52,818 bases of DNA, taken from positions 1 through 52,818 of IMG/VR virus record IMGVR_UViG_3300033153_006359; one strand, written 5' to 3'. The notes beneath the pieces are model-generated. The model was given only the letters and a program-made list of their open reading frames with translations, was not told where the DNA came from and made no database searches. Numbering within the stretch: the stretch's first letter is position 1; every line of letters starts with the position of its first letter. This stretch comes from a virus. Position numbers and translations under genes: made by a program. Below are positions 24,855 through 33,466 of the stretch, piece by piece.

Positions 24855-25328
24855 TTATGCGAAGCTCCCTTCCTCATCTACATCAGTGAAGCCACCAGCC
24901 CCCTTATACTCAACGAGATCAAGGACTTGGATACCCTTGATGTATGTAGAGATGAAGCCTGTATCCCAGTTCTTAGCAGAGATATTGATATTACATACGG
25001 AGCCATTACCGATCTCATCAGTAATCAAGGTACGTCCATCACGACCAACGATAAAGATAGGAGCCTTCAAGGTAGTACCATCCTTCTCGAACTTAGCTCG
25101 CTTAGGGTTGACGAAGAATCCATCATCGTCCTCCTTGATAAGGAAGCCAGCCTTCTTCATCTCAGCTGCCAGCTTCTTTGGAAGGTATACACAGATGCCG
25201 AACTTCTCAGGTGCTCCCTTATACGAATCTCCTTGATGGGGCTGAACCTTAGCCCACTTAACTGGTGCATTCATGAGTGGGAAGTCTACGTAGTCATCAT
25301 ACTTCTTATCGATTGTAACTTTAGCCAT
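24855..25328 (-). CDS. Single-stranded DNA-binding-like protein
   Basis: 157 residues. Strand-rich sequence with aromatic and basic positions (KWAKVQPHQGDSYKG; GICVYLPKKLAAEM; FIVGRDGRTLITDE) and YIKGIQVLDLVEYKGAGG near the end matches phage OB-fold ssDNA-binding proteins. The end (DVDEEGSFA) is acidic with a penultimate Phe, like the protein-docking tails of T7 gp2.5 and other SSBs. Its place beside polymerase and nuclease genes fits. CTAAGGAGGAA gives a strong ribosome site. Confidence 0.65.
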   Translation of the reverse strand: MAKVTIDKKYDDYVDFPLMNAPVKWAKVQPHQGDSYKGAPEKFGICVYLPKKLAAEMKKAGFLIKEDDDGFFVNPKRAKFEKDGTTLKAPIFIVGRDGRTLITDEIGNGSVCNINISAKNWDTGFISTYIKGIQVLDLVEYKGAGGFTDVDEEGSFA

Positions 25329-25393
25329 GCTCTATTCCTCCTAAGGAATTTAATTAGCGGATAGTATATAAGTACCGAAGTGGAACTTATAGT

Positions 25394-25924
25394 TTACTTA
25401 TACTCTTTACTCTCTTGTTCTACTAGTGCTGCTCTAATCTGCTTAACTCTCTTAGTGATCATAGATTTATGTACACCCATCATCACCGCTATGTCCTGCT
25501 TATCTATACCCTCCCCTAACTTATCAAGTACGATCTGGTTCTTCTTATTCAATGTTCCTCTCAACTTCGCTAGAGAGGAACGAGCCTCTGTCTGCTTAGT
25601 TGTATCCTCCGTGTAGTGTTGTAGATCAAAGGACATATTACTTATACAAGTAGGTATCCTCTTGAATGTATCTGTACCATGTCTATGTGGCAGATGCTTA
25701 CGGTTAACATAGTTCCGTAGATGATTATGTAGATACCACTTGATGAAGGAGTATACAGAGACACCCCTACTCTCATCAAAGTCGTATATCTTAACCATTG
25801 TGTACTCCTCAGCTATACTCCTTAACTCATTAGGTTCTAGCCCTTGCCCTGCATACATCTTAAGTATCTTCCTTACTGCATTGTGCTGTATAGCTCCTAG
25901 TATCTTTGGATTCAGTGTCTCCAT
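25394..25924 (-). CDS. Sigma-70-family-like transcription factor
   Basis: 176 residues. The N-terminal half has a region 2-like helix set: KIYDFDESRGVSVYSFIKWY followed by LHNHLRNYVNR, the pattern used to bind core RNA polymerase and the -10 element. The C-terminal part has a region 4-like helix-turn-helix: LGEGIDKQDIAVMMGVHKSM then ITKRVKQIRAAL. A phage sigma would send host polymerase to late promoters. It overlaps the polymerase stop (TAATG). No anti-sigma or polymerase gene is visible. A recombinase-regulator HTH is the alternative. Confidence 0.75.
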   Translation of the reverse strand: METLNPKILGAIQHNAVRKILKMYAGQGLEPNELRSIAEEYTMVKIYDFDESRGVSVYSFIKWYLHNHLRNYVNRKHLPHRHGTDTFKRIPTCISNMSFDLQHYTEDTTKQTEARSSLAKLRGTLNKKNQIVLDKLGEGIDKQDIAVMMGVHKSMITKRVKQIRAALVEQESKEYK

Positions 25925-27834
25925 TAGTGTGTCTCCTTCCAGTTATACCCTATCTTAGCCTCGGCTGTGACAGGTACCTTGATGCCTAACTCCTCTCCTG
26001 TATACTCAGCTAGGGCACTGAACTTACTACCTAACATCTCAGCACCAGACAGAGTACCGGAGTACTCTACCTGTATCTCATCGTGCATGCTGATGATCTG
26101 GTATGCTCTCTCAGGCATAGCCTCATCCATCTTAAGCATCCATATCTTAAAGATGACAGCTGCTGTAGTCTGGATCAAACAGTTAAGTAGCTTATGCTTA
26201 CTCCTTACATAGATCCTAGATCCATCAAGAGGATTACGTATGAACTTACTACTATTACTCTTGTAACCCAGCTCAAGATCCTTCAGCAGTTCCTTAACAG
26301 CTGGGTACTTCTTATAGAAGGCAGTCTTAATCTTCTTACCCTCTGACTCTGAGCACCCCTTGATAGCAGCTAGCTTAGCAGGGCCAGCACCATACATAGA
26401 TGCATACAAGATACTCTTTGCTGTATCCCTATCGACACCCCACAGTACAGCGTTAGCATCATGGAAGTCACCAGTCATGATGGACTTCGCTAGAGAATCT
26501 CCTTCCGTATACTTATGACAGAAGTGAGCCAGTACTACAGCCTCGATACCAGAGAGATCTATACCAAGCATCCTCTTACCCTTGCCTGCTGTGAAGAGCT
26601 CCCTTATCTCCTTACCATACGGAGTCTTAGGTCTAGGTATATTCACTACACCGTAGTGTCTGTACCTTCTCGTTGGTGTACCGCATGTCATACCATCAGC
26701 ACTGATCCGCTTATCCTTACGATGCCATACCTCTCCAAGGATACCACAGATACGACCATCCTTCTTCCGTACATTCAGAAGCATACTCCTTCGATGCTTC
26801 GTAATATTATACTGAGCTATCAGCTTACCCACTCCATCGGGCAGTGAGTGGTAGCTATCCTCCGTAAGCTTCGGGCCTGTCTTCCGGAACTCACCAGTAA
26901 TCTTATCCTTCACCACGTTCCACTCAGTGGGTACCCAGCCTAAGCTAAGTAAGTACTTAGTTACTTCTTGGTGGCTATTGAGATTGAACTTATGTATATC
27001 AACCTTATTGTAAGGGCCTTGAGCTGGTTGTTCTCCCTCGAAGTACTTAAGGTTATTAACTGTATAGTGACCATCCTTCTTCACTGCCTTCTGACCTAGT
27101 AGTAATAAGTGCGTATCATCTAAGCCTACATCTACCTTACTCTCAATCTCTGCCCTCAACAACCCTGCTTTAATTAAGGATAGAGAAGGTATCCTAATCT
27201 CCGGAGGAATCTCCCTCGTTATCTCCTCCCCTAATTCCTTACACTTCTTATCAAGGACATGATACAGCTTGACACCCTTATCGATATCAATGCGTACCCC
27301 TCTCACTGCTTGGTGAGCATGTATCCACAGCACCTCTTGCTCTAGTTCGAGGGCCTTAAGCTCCTCACTGTATCCATCCTGTGCTATGAGTCTCTTGTAT
27401 ATCTCTACGTTTATAATGACATCGGACTCGCACCGCCATCCCATCTCAGCAGTGTATGTACTCCAGTCCTCATGCTCTACCTTCTGTTGCTCTAAGCTGT
27501 ACCTCTTAGCTAAGTTCGCTAGAGAGTGGGAAGGTGCTTCTGGATTCAAGAGGCAATCAAGTACCAGCGTATCTGTTATCTGTACACCATCTCCAACCTT
27601 CCACTTGTAATGCTTAAGGAACATAGGTAGATCATAGCCTACTATGTTATGCCCTACTAGGTGAGTAGCTGTAGCTAGATAAGCAAGGCCTGCCTCTAAC
27701 TCACTCGGCCCCCATAGACATGCCTTGCCATCCTCCATGCAGTACGTAGATATACAGTGTATCTTCGTACTCTCCCTTAATAAATTATCGCTCTCCATAT
27801 CGAAGATGATAGTCTTCTCCTTACTCTTACTCAT
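25924..27834 (-). CDS. DNA polymerase, family A (T7-like)
   Basis: 636 residues from ATG 27834 (GGAGG five bases upstream; an ATG one codon earlier is too close to the site). N-terminal 3'-5' exonuclease: FDMESDNLL and HNIVGYDLPMF. Polymerase: motif A IDLSGIEAVVLAHF (about residue 425), motif B RDTAKSILYASMYGAG (about 471), motif C MHDEIQVEY (about 581). The aromatic residue at the position that selects against dideoxy sugars is Tyr, as in T7. Shorter than T7 polymerase (704). It replicates the phage genome with the primase-helicase encoded just upstream. Confidence 0.95.
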   Translation of the reverse strand: MSKSKEKTIIFDMESDNLLRESTKIHCISTYCMEDGKACLWGPSELEAGLAYLATATHLVGHNIVGYDLPMFLKHYKWKVGDGVQITDTLVLDCLLNPEAPSHSLANLAKRYSLEQQKVEHEDWSTYTAEMGWRCESDVIINVEIYKRLIAQDGYSEELKALELEQEVLWIHAHQAVRGVRIDIDKGVKLYHVLDKKCKELGEEITREIPPEIRIPSLSLIKAGLLRAEIESKVDVGLDDTHLLLLGQKAVKKDGHYTVNNLKYFEGEQPAQGPYNKVDIHKFNLNSHQEVTKYLLSLGWVPTEWNVVKDKITGEFRKTGPKLTEDSYHSLPDGVGKLIAQYNITKHRRSMLLNVRKKDGRICGILGEVWHRKDKRISADGMTCGTPTRRYRHYGVVNIPRPKTPYGKEIRELFTAGKGKRMLGIDLSGIEAVVLAHFCHKYTEGDSLAKSIMTGDFHDANAVLWGVDRDTAKSILYASMYGAGPAKLAAIKGCSESEGKKIKTAFYKKYPAVKELLKDLELGYKSNSSKFIRNPLDGSRIYVRSKHKLLNCLIQTTAAVIFKIWMLKMDEAMPERAYQIISMHDEIQVEYSGTLSGAEMLGSKFSALAEYTGEELGIKVPVTAEAKIGYNWKETH

Positions 27835-27986
27835 CATACCTCCTCTGTATCTCTATCACCTATCTCCTTTACAATCTCCTTCAACTGCATACGTAACTCT
27901 ATAACCTCTGATTCTAATGCGTCCATCTGTGAGCATACATCCTCAGCCTCTGAGTGTAGCTCCTCTGTACTTAGTGTATCAAACAT
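27834..27986 (-). CDS. Small coiled-coil protein
   Basis: 50 residues (starts MFDTLSTEELHSEAEDV), read directly from the sequence. GGAGG precedes the ATG, and the stop overlaps the polymerase start (ATGATGAG). Heptad-like Leu/Ile/Val spacing over residues 15-42 suggests a coiled coil. Its place between primase-helicase and polymerase suggests a replication accessory role, without direct proof. Confidence 0.55.
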   Translation of the reverse strand: MFDTLSTEELHSEAEDVCSQMDALESEVIELRMQLKEIVKEIGDRDTEEV

Positions 27987-27994
27987 AATACCTC

Positions 27995-29650
27995 CTATGA
28001 GAACCCATACTTAATCTCCTCTAGCTTCTTCGTCATTTGATTATACTTAAGAGAGCACACTCGACCACTCTTACTACCATCAAGCCTGCTCTTCAGCACC
28101 CTTACCTTCAATGTATCCCTAATCTCCTCATCCTCATTCAGTAGATCCCTTTCTAATCCTAGGATTAAGCTAGAGTATCTGTACTGGCTACGACTACCTG
28201 TCATTTCCGATGCAAGTACTCGTCCTCCCTCCTCATGTGGCTTACCCTTAGCATTGTTAAGGTGATTCACAAGTATAACACATAGCCCTGTCTCTTGCGT
28301 TATCTTTATCATGTCACCCATGATGGTACCGAGTAACTCATTACCCTCACTCGCAGACTTACCTACTACAAGGGAGGATACAGGATCTACGATAGCTACC
28401 TGCATACCTAAGCTACAGTACATACGCATCGAGGTAGCCATAGCTGTCCAGTTACCGTTGTAGTGGCTACTATCGTATATCATACAGCTCTTCTCTAGCG
28501 AAGAAGCTACCTTCTCAGCCTCCACTGCATCATACACAGTTCCAGGTACACCGATAGGTACACCCATCTCATACGCTACAAGATTTCTAAGCACTGTCTC
28601 CGGACTCTCCTCTAGAGAATAGATACCCACCTTGATACCATGTGTATCCATCAGGTGCTTATGTATAGCTCGTACAAAGATAGTCTTACCTGCTGAGGGT
28701 GCAGCTGCTACGGATATGATAGCTCCCTTCGAGATACCATACGTAAGCTCATCAAGTGAGGCCCACGGTGTACTGTAACCCATAGGTATAGGCTCAGCTA
28801 AACTCATCTTTAGCTTAGAGATATCAACGAGAGAGTCTGGCCTGTACATCTCAGCACGATAGTATGCATCAATCAGTACCTCTGGATGTCCATCCATCAG
28901 CACCTCATTAGCATCCTTATACTCACCAAGATCCATGAATAATGCTAAGGGATACAGCGATGCCATCTCCTTCTTCCATGCTATACCTGCATCATCATTG
29001 TCTCCGCATACTACTAACTCCTTATAGGAACTGATGAACTTATCTTGCTCACCTATCACCTTCATGTTAGCACCGAGAGGGAGAGATGTAATCGTGGGGA
29101 CTGCATAGGAGACAGTAGTGAATGCCTCGGCTATACTTAAAGCATCTATCTCACCCTCTGTAATGATAAGCCTCTTACTCTTCTTCGCTAGAGACTGTCC
29201 GAATAACTCAACCTTGTGCCCCTTAGTCTTCCCTGATATCCAGAAGTCCTTCGGTAGAGTCCGTACCTTATCAGCGATAGTCTTACCCTTCACTGTGAGA
29301 GGGGAACGTAGACCTACCAGTGCTCCTCCATCGTACGTTCCTGTAACATTGAACTCAGCATACACCTCTGGTGATATCGACCTGTAAGGCTCCGTAAGAG
29401 GAGTGTGTACGAAGACAGTCTCTCGCTCCTCTACCACCTCTGACTCACCCATCTCTTCTATCAATTCTGCAAAGCTCTTCACTCTATCCTCACCCTCCTC
29501 TATACTTCCATCGGCCCTTACATACAGCCTAGGGTGGTAAGGTTTATCACAGCACCACGTTACACCATCTTGCATTAACCATAGATGGTCTCCAGTTTTA
29601 TCATGACCTAGTGAACGGCATTTCTCACAAGGCTTATTTCTATCTCCCAT
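27995..29650 (-). CDS. Primase-helicase, T7 gp4-like
   Basis: 551 residues. N-terminal zinc ribbon (CEKCRSLGHD then WCCDKPYHP) that reads primase sites; a TOPRIM primase core with ITEGEIDALSIAEAF (about residue 165) and VVCGDNDDAG; then a RecA-type helicase with Walker A APSAGKTIFV (about 317), a Walker B-like VAIVDPVSSL and a later HLNNAKGK. It would unwind DNA and lay primers for the adjacent polymerase. The start is covered by the end of the endonuclease 3 gene and has only a weak ribosome site. Confidence 0.93.
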   Translation of the reverse strand: MGDRNKPCEKCRSLGHDKTGDHLWLMQDGVTWCCDKPYHPRLYVRADGSIEEGEDRVKSFAELIEEMGESEVVEERETVFVHTPLTEPYRSISPEVYAEFNVTGTYDGGALVGLRSPLTVKGKTIADKVRTLPKDFWISGKTKGHKVELFGQSLAKKSKRLIITEGEIDALSIAEAFTTVSYAVPTITSLPLGANMKVIGEQDKFISSYKELVVCGDNDDAGIAWKKEMASLYPLALFMDLGEYKDANEVLMDGHPEVLIDAYYRAEMYRPDSLVDISKLKMSLAEPIPMGYSTPWASLDELTYGISKGAIISVAAAPSAGKTIFVRAIHKHLMDTHGIKVGIYSLEESPETVLRNLVAYEMGVPIGVPGTVYDAVEAEKVASSLEKSCMIYDSSHYNGNWTAMATSMRMYCSLGMQVAIVDPVSSLVVGKSASEGNELLGTIMGDMIKITQETGLCVILVNHLNNAKGKPHEEGGRVLASEMTGSRSQYRYSSLILGLERDLLNEDEEIRDTLKVRVLKSRLDGSKSGRVCSLKYNQMTKKLEEIKYGFS

Positions 29651-30194
29651 GTTTCATCAAGTAGGTTGCTGCTCTCATACTCACCTCCGAACTATCCTTT
29701 AGTAACCCTATACCTGTGTTACAATTAGGGCACAGTAAACCCCTCACCTCACCTGTCTCGTGATCATGATCTATGTGAGGTACCTTTAGAGAGTCTTTGC
29801 AGATTGCACAGCAACCACGTTGTTGAGTTTGAAGTTCAATGTAATCATCTACAGTAATACCATAAGATCTTATGGTAGATACTCTACTAGTGAGAGTTGC
29901 TAATCCGTTCTCCCTCCTTTGTAATCTATAAGCTGAAAGATGTATACCTTTGCACTTCTCCGAACATAACTTAGTGATAGGTGCACCTAATTGCGGGACA
30001 TCCACACCACAAACTAGACATTTTACTATACTAAAATCCTTACCCGTTCTCCTCTTTTTCAAATACTTTTGCATTAAGGTACACTGCTTACATGCTGGTC
30101 TGTATTTATGTACCTCTGACTTGTGATTCTTAAAGAAATGATCTACGTCAGCAGGTAGCACATCCTTACACTTACTACACTTCTTAGTCTCCAT
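29640..30194 (-). CDS. Endonuclease VII-like (His-Me) homing endonuclease 3
   Basis: 184 residues. N-terminal CSKCKDVLPADVDHFF and CKQCTLMQ zinc pattern, an extra CLVCGVDVPQ/CSEKCKG finger in the middle, and the C-terminal signature CCAICKDSL, HIDHDHETGEVRGLLC, NCNTGIGLL. Its base composition looks more AT-rich than its neighbours. A strong sigma70-type promoter lies just upstream (30225-30252). It overlaps the primase-helicase start by 11 bases. Confidence 0.85.
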   Translation of the reverse strand: METKKCSKCKDVLPADVDHFFKNHKSEVHKYRPACKQCTLMQKYLKKRRTGKDFSIVKCLVCGVDVPQLGAPITKLCSEKCKGIHLSAYRLQRRENGLATLTSRVSTIRSYGITVDDYIELQTQQRGCCAICKDSLKVPHIDHDHETGEVRGLLCPNCNTGIGLLKDSSEVSMRAATYLMKHGR

Positions 30195-30224
30195 GTTATC
30201 TCCATGTTAATTAATCTTAAGTAT

Positions 30225-30252
30225 ACTATAAGCACTAAGATTAATATGTCAA
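30225..30252 (-). promoter_or_regulatory. Sigma70-type promoter, leftward
   Basis: On the minus strand TTGACA (30252-30247) and TATAGT (30230-30225) are separated by 16 bases, a close match to the bacterial housekeeping consensus. The predicted start of transcription is near 30217, about 20 bases before the endonuclease 3 ATG. It would drive endonuclease 3, primase-helicase and polymerase. An imperfect inverted repeat (TTAATCTTA arms, 30211-30219 and 30236-30244) overlaps it and could be an operator or an RNA hairpin. Confidence 0.7.
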
Positions 30253-30271
30253 GTCCTCATCACCTACTATC

Positions 30272-30451
30272 TTACTCATATGTATCCGACTCCCTTAGCT
30301 TATCAACGACTTGCTTAGCTACCTCCTCCCAATCCAGACACTTACCTGTATCATCAGTTAGATCAGATTCAGCACCATCGAAGGAGCAGATATAAAGACC
30401 TGCCCACTCTCCACCACTACAGTACTTACAATTACTACAGCTATCCTTCAT
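30272..30451 (-). CDS. Small Cys-rich zinc-finger-like protein
   Basis: 59 residues from ATG 30451 (GGAGG six bases upstream). Cys pattern CSNCKYC, then C in YICSFDG, then GKCLDW resembles small phage zinc-binding proteins. The tail is helical and acidic. Overlaps the gene upstream. Role unknown. Confidence 0.6.
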   Translation of the reverse strand: MKDSCSNCKYCSGGEWAGLYICSFDGAESDLTDDTGKCLDWEEVAKQVVDKLRESDTYE

Positions 30452-30453
30452 CC

Positions 30454-30933
30454 TCATCCTCCGTACAGTGTAACAGTGATCTCTGCTTCCTTCAACTCAC
30501 CCCAAGGTGCGATACGAATCTTCTCTAGCGAATCAATCATACCCTGTAAGTCCTCGGCCTGTACCTCATAGAACAAGTTACCATTAGGATAGTTATCTGC
30601 CCCATCAGGGAAGTGTAGGGAGAGTGACATAGCCTTACGCCACAGTGTAGGGTGGACTATAATGCACATGATATTGAGGCCACGTTGGTGCAGTACTGCG
30701 TATGGTTGCTTACTACTTACAGGAATTTCAGTAACATCAAGTTGGCTATTATGTCTCAGCTTAATTGTGTACTGGTCTCGTCCTACCTTACCTCTATACA
30801 TAAGTGCGTACCCCTCTGATTTATAGACCCCAAACATACTTGTGAAGCGTAAGTTACCCCCGCTTGTTACGAGTGAAACGACTAGTATATCCTTTGTATC
30901 CTTACATACCACCCTATCTCCTGCTTTAAACAT
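30454..30933 (-). CDS. Hypothetical protein, SH3-like start
   Basis: 159 residues from ATG 30933, chosen for GGAGG six bases upstream. The N-terminus (MFKAGDRVVCKDTKDILV) resembles a small barrel domain seen in many phage proteins. The rest is strand-rich with no catalytic motif. A perfect palindrome copy is at 30521-30532. Function unknown. Confidence 0.6.
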   Translation of the reverse strand: MFKAGDRVVCKDTKDILVVSLVTSGGNLRFTSMFGVYKSEGYALMYRGKVGRDQYTIKLRHNSQLDVTEIPVSSKQPYAVLHQRGLNIMCIIVHPTLWRKAMSLSLHFPDGADNYPNGNLFYEVQAEDLQGMIDSLEKIRIAPWGELKEAEITVTLYGG

Positions 30934-31045
30934 CCTTAGCCTCCAGCATACGGCATCTTGCACATACATGCTTGCCATTATCTACAGTTGAGTAGAATGT
31001 AGCTATCATATAGCACCCACACACCTCACACTCTACATCATACAC
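30926..31045 (-). CDS. Very small zinc-ribbon-like protein
   Basis: 39 residues from GTG 31045, read directly from the sequence. CEVCGC and CARCRM pairs 20 residues apart suggest one zinc site. It overlaps both neighbours, filling an otherwise empty space, which supports it. The GTG start and weak ribosome site keep confidence modest. Confidence 0.42.
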   Translation of the reverse strand: MYDVECEVCGCYMIATFYSTVDNGKHVCARCRMLEAKDV

Positions 31046-31256
31046 CACTTTCTTCCGGAGAAATCCCTTTAATATATTCTTTATCCTCTGCAATAGCATT
31101 GCATCCTCCTAAGCATACCATCGTACTCTGCAGAACCTCGCTAGAGAGTACCATCTTATTGTACTGGCTGTATCTACCAACATTTATACTTCTCTTGATT
31201 AAGTGTAAGTTCTTTGTGGCCCCACAATCATAACACTTCTGTGTATATTCTCTCAT
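31038..31256 (-). CDS. Small Cys-containing protein
   Basis: 72 residues. CYDCG near the start and CLGGC later could hold one zinc, a layout seen in HNH-like or ribosomal-type zinc fingers but without the catalytic His pattern. ATG overlaps the stop of the small membrane protein gene upstream. Function unknown. Confidence 0.55.
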   Translation of the reverse strand: MREYTQKCYDCGATKNLHLIKRSINVGRYSQYNKMVLSSEVLQSTMVCLGGCNAIAEDKEYIKGISPEESGV

Positions 31257-31345
31257 TCCTCATTATCTCCATTGCTACCAAAGAGGTAGCTTAAGTACCA
31301 TGCTATAGCTATAGCTAAGGTACACTCCAGTAATGTAGCTATCAT
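31253..31345 (-). CDS. Very small membrane protein
   Basis: 30 residues (MIATLLECTLAIAIAWYLSY then a polar tail), read directly from the sequence. One transmembrane helix covers most of the protein. Both ends overlap neighbours by ATGA-type junctions (ligase stop and the next start), which argues for translation. Function unknown. Confidence 0.5.
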   Translation of the reverse strand: MIATLLECTLAIAIAWYLSYLFGSNGDNEE

Positions 31346-32364
31346 AAGATGACTCTACCATCCTCCTTAGTCTCCCGTGTAACCTTACCTACTGCGAACT
31401 TAGGTACCAGCTTAGCTGTCCTACCTTGGTACTGCACTGTTAGGTACCTGTTTAAGTAGTCCACTTGTATCAGTCTCAACTCATCGGGCCACTCAGGTAC
31501 AACCTTGAAGTATAACTTGAACTCTTCATCATATACCTCGAAGTATACGAGGTTATCCTTATCATGTAGTACCTCTGTAATCTGGAACTCATCCTCACTT
31601 AATGGCTTCCTCTTTATAACACCTCGGCTCCTCTTACACTCATACATACCCTTCGGATCTCTGTATACTGTACCCTCGAAGTCATTTGCTATGTGTTCTC
31701 TGTATATCTTATCAGCATCAGCCTGATTGTAGCACACTGTATATGGTACAGGTATGACCTTGCCAGTCACATTGAGGATCTCCCTATGTACCTTACGAAT
31801 CCTTTCAGCGAATGGTACCTCTCTCTCACATACATCGAAGACAAAGTACTTCAGCATGCTCTTGTCTCTGTTACCCATCACAAGAGATTGAATCTTCTCT
31901 AGCGAAAATCCTGGGACATACAACTCACCATCCCAGTCACTAGCTAGGTGTATGTGATCGAGTCCTGTGATCTTCTTACCCCCTCTTGTAAGAGGTACGT
32001 GAGCCTGATACCTACACCTGATACCATCTATCTTAGGCATAGCTATACAAGGGAAGCTAAGGCATCCATCTGTGTACTTGTGCAGTAGCATGCAGCTATC
32101 AATCTGTTCCATTGCATCTACTGCTTCCTCTCTTGTACGATAGTACCCCTTCTTCGTAAGGTATGTATTCACTGCTGTCAGTAGAGCTGTCTCTGTTCTC
32201 TCTTCAGCAGAGAAGCGAGAGTTACCCTTATATACCTTATTATACTCTTGCACCTTACCATTATCTGTCCTTCTCTTCTCTAAGCCCCATGAATCTAACT
32301 CGTGATCGTAGGATGTAGATAACCTAAGTTCTACATGCTCTCCCTTATACAGTTGTACTTGCAT
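31342..32364 (-). CDS. ATP-dependent DNA ligase
   Basis: 340 residues. Nucleotidyltransferase motifs: I MPKIDGIRC (AMP-accepting Lys), III WDGELYV, IV FEGTVYRD, V VIKRKP, followed by a short OB-like C-terminal domain. It seals nicks, mainly between lagging-strand fragments. The first 90 residues are unusual: the SWGLEK and KKGYY elements resemble a WGR-type DNA-binding domain, which some phage ligases carry. It follows the CobS-like gene with no spacer. Confidence 0.9.
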   Translation of the reverse strand: MQVQLYKGEHVELRLSTSYDHELDSWGLEKRRTDNGKVQEYNKVYKGNSRFSAEERTETALLTAVNTYLTKKGYYRTREEAVDAMEQIDSCMLLHKYTDGCLSFPCIAMPKIDGIRCRYQAHVPLTRGGKKITGLDHIHLASDWDGELYVPGFSLEKIQSLVMGNRDKSMLKYFVFDVCEREVPFAERIRKVHREILNVTGKVIPVPYTVCYNQADADKIYREHIANDFEGTVYRDPKGMYECKRSRGVIKRKPLSEDEFQITEVLHDKDNLVYFEVYDEEFKLYFKVVPEWPDELRLIQVDYLNRYLTVQYQGRTAKLVPKFAVGKVTRETKEDGRVIL

Positions 32365-33455
32365 CAGACACTCCTCAGAAAATTGATAGCTGCTCCTCTC
32401 TCTGCATCGTCTGCCAGCTTATTAATGTATGCTAACTCAACAGCCTTCTCCACCTTAAGCCCCCTCTCCATGAGGCCAAGGATACTTGTAAGTCCTCGAA
32501 CACTCAATGTCAAGGCGATCTCTTCCTTAGAGTACGCCTTCCGGATTAGATTCGCTAGAGAGACAAGCTGTTTGATACTTGAGCCACCCTCTGGGAATCT
32601 CTTCGTAAGCATCTTGACCTCCTGAGTAGGGCTTAGGTACTCTACGTTCTTAGTGAGACCGATACGATCAAGGAAGCTTGTATCTTGCAGCTGAGTAGAG
32701 GAGAACTGTCCAATGTTATCACCGACACCAGCTGTATTATCACTGCAACATATGAAGCAGTCTTCGCTAGAGAAAGTCTTCTCCGCTGGTGTTCCAGGCA
32801 TATCATCAATCACTAAGCTACCATTCTTCTCGAAGAGAGACTGTAAGGTCATCATAATCCCAGGAGGTATCTTAAAGATCTCATCCACACAGAGGACATA
32901 CTTACCGAGCAGTGCTCGTGGTACAAGGCCCAGCTCGAAGCCCATCTCACCATCAGTCACCCAAGGTGTACCCCAGAAGGATGAAGGTTCGATACCATCC
33001 TTACCATTGATACGGATGAAGGGCTTCTTAATGTGTGCTGAGAACTGTTGGATAGCTGTAGTCTTACCTGTTCCTGGCATACCCTTCAGCAGTATCCGTT
33101 CCTCTCCTTGGTATGCAAGTACGAGAGCTTCCAGTACCTCTACATCCCAGTAGTACTCATCGTCTACCTTAGGTACATTAAAGAGATCTTCGCTAGCGAA
33201 TGTCTCCGGTACACATACATCGATTACGTAATCAGTACCAGACTCCGGCAGTCGTCCATCTGTGATAGAGCTGAGGAGTATCTGGTTCTCCTCAAGTACG
33301 ATAGGTTCCTTCACTACCTCTGGTTCCGCTGGCTCAGCAGGTACCCCACTACTTACTGCCTCGAATGAGGATGATACACTATTTATCAGTGCATCTAGGT
33401 TGTCCTGCTCGCTATCGTCTTGACTCATTAACTCTCTAAATGATGTTGGGGCCAT
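32364..33455 (-). CDS. CobS-like MoxR-family AAA+ ATPase
   Basis: 363 residues. AAA+ core: Walker A LLKGMPGTGKTTAI, substrate loop near GIEPSSFWGTPWV, Walker B YVLCVDEIFKIPPG, sensor 1 CFICCSDNTAG, and an arginine-finger-like SFLDRI. This is the pattern of CobS, the ATPase of the aerobic cobaltochelatase, and of related MoxR proteins. The N-terminal 100 residues are acidic and variable. Its partner-type VWA gene (CobT-like) is directly upstream, as in cobST. It could help insert cobalt into corrin precursors, or act as a chaperone pair. Two near-adjacent perfect palindrome copies lie inside (32763 and 33189). Confidence 0.85.
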   Translation of the reverse strand: MAPTSFRELMSQDDSEQDNLDALINSVSSSFEAVSSGVPAEPAEPEVVKEPIVLEENQILLSSITDGRLPESGTDYVIDVCVPETFASEDLFNVPKVDDEYYWDVEVLEALVLAYQGEERILLKGMPGTGKTTAIQQFSAHIKKPFIRINGKDGIEPSSFWGTPWVTDGEMGFELGLVPRALLGKYVLCVDEIFKIPPGIMMTLQSLFEKNGSLVIDDMPGTPAEKTFSSEDCFICCSDNTAGVGDNIGQFSSTQLQDTSFLDRIGLTKNVEYLSPTQEVKMLTKRFPEGGSSIKQLVSLANLIRKAYSKEEIALTLSVRGLTSILGLMERGLKVEKAVELAYINKLADDAERGAAINFLRSV

Positions 33456-33466
33456 GTTGGTACTCC

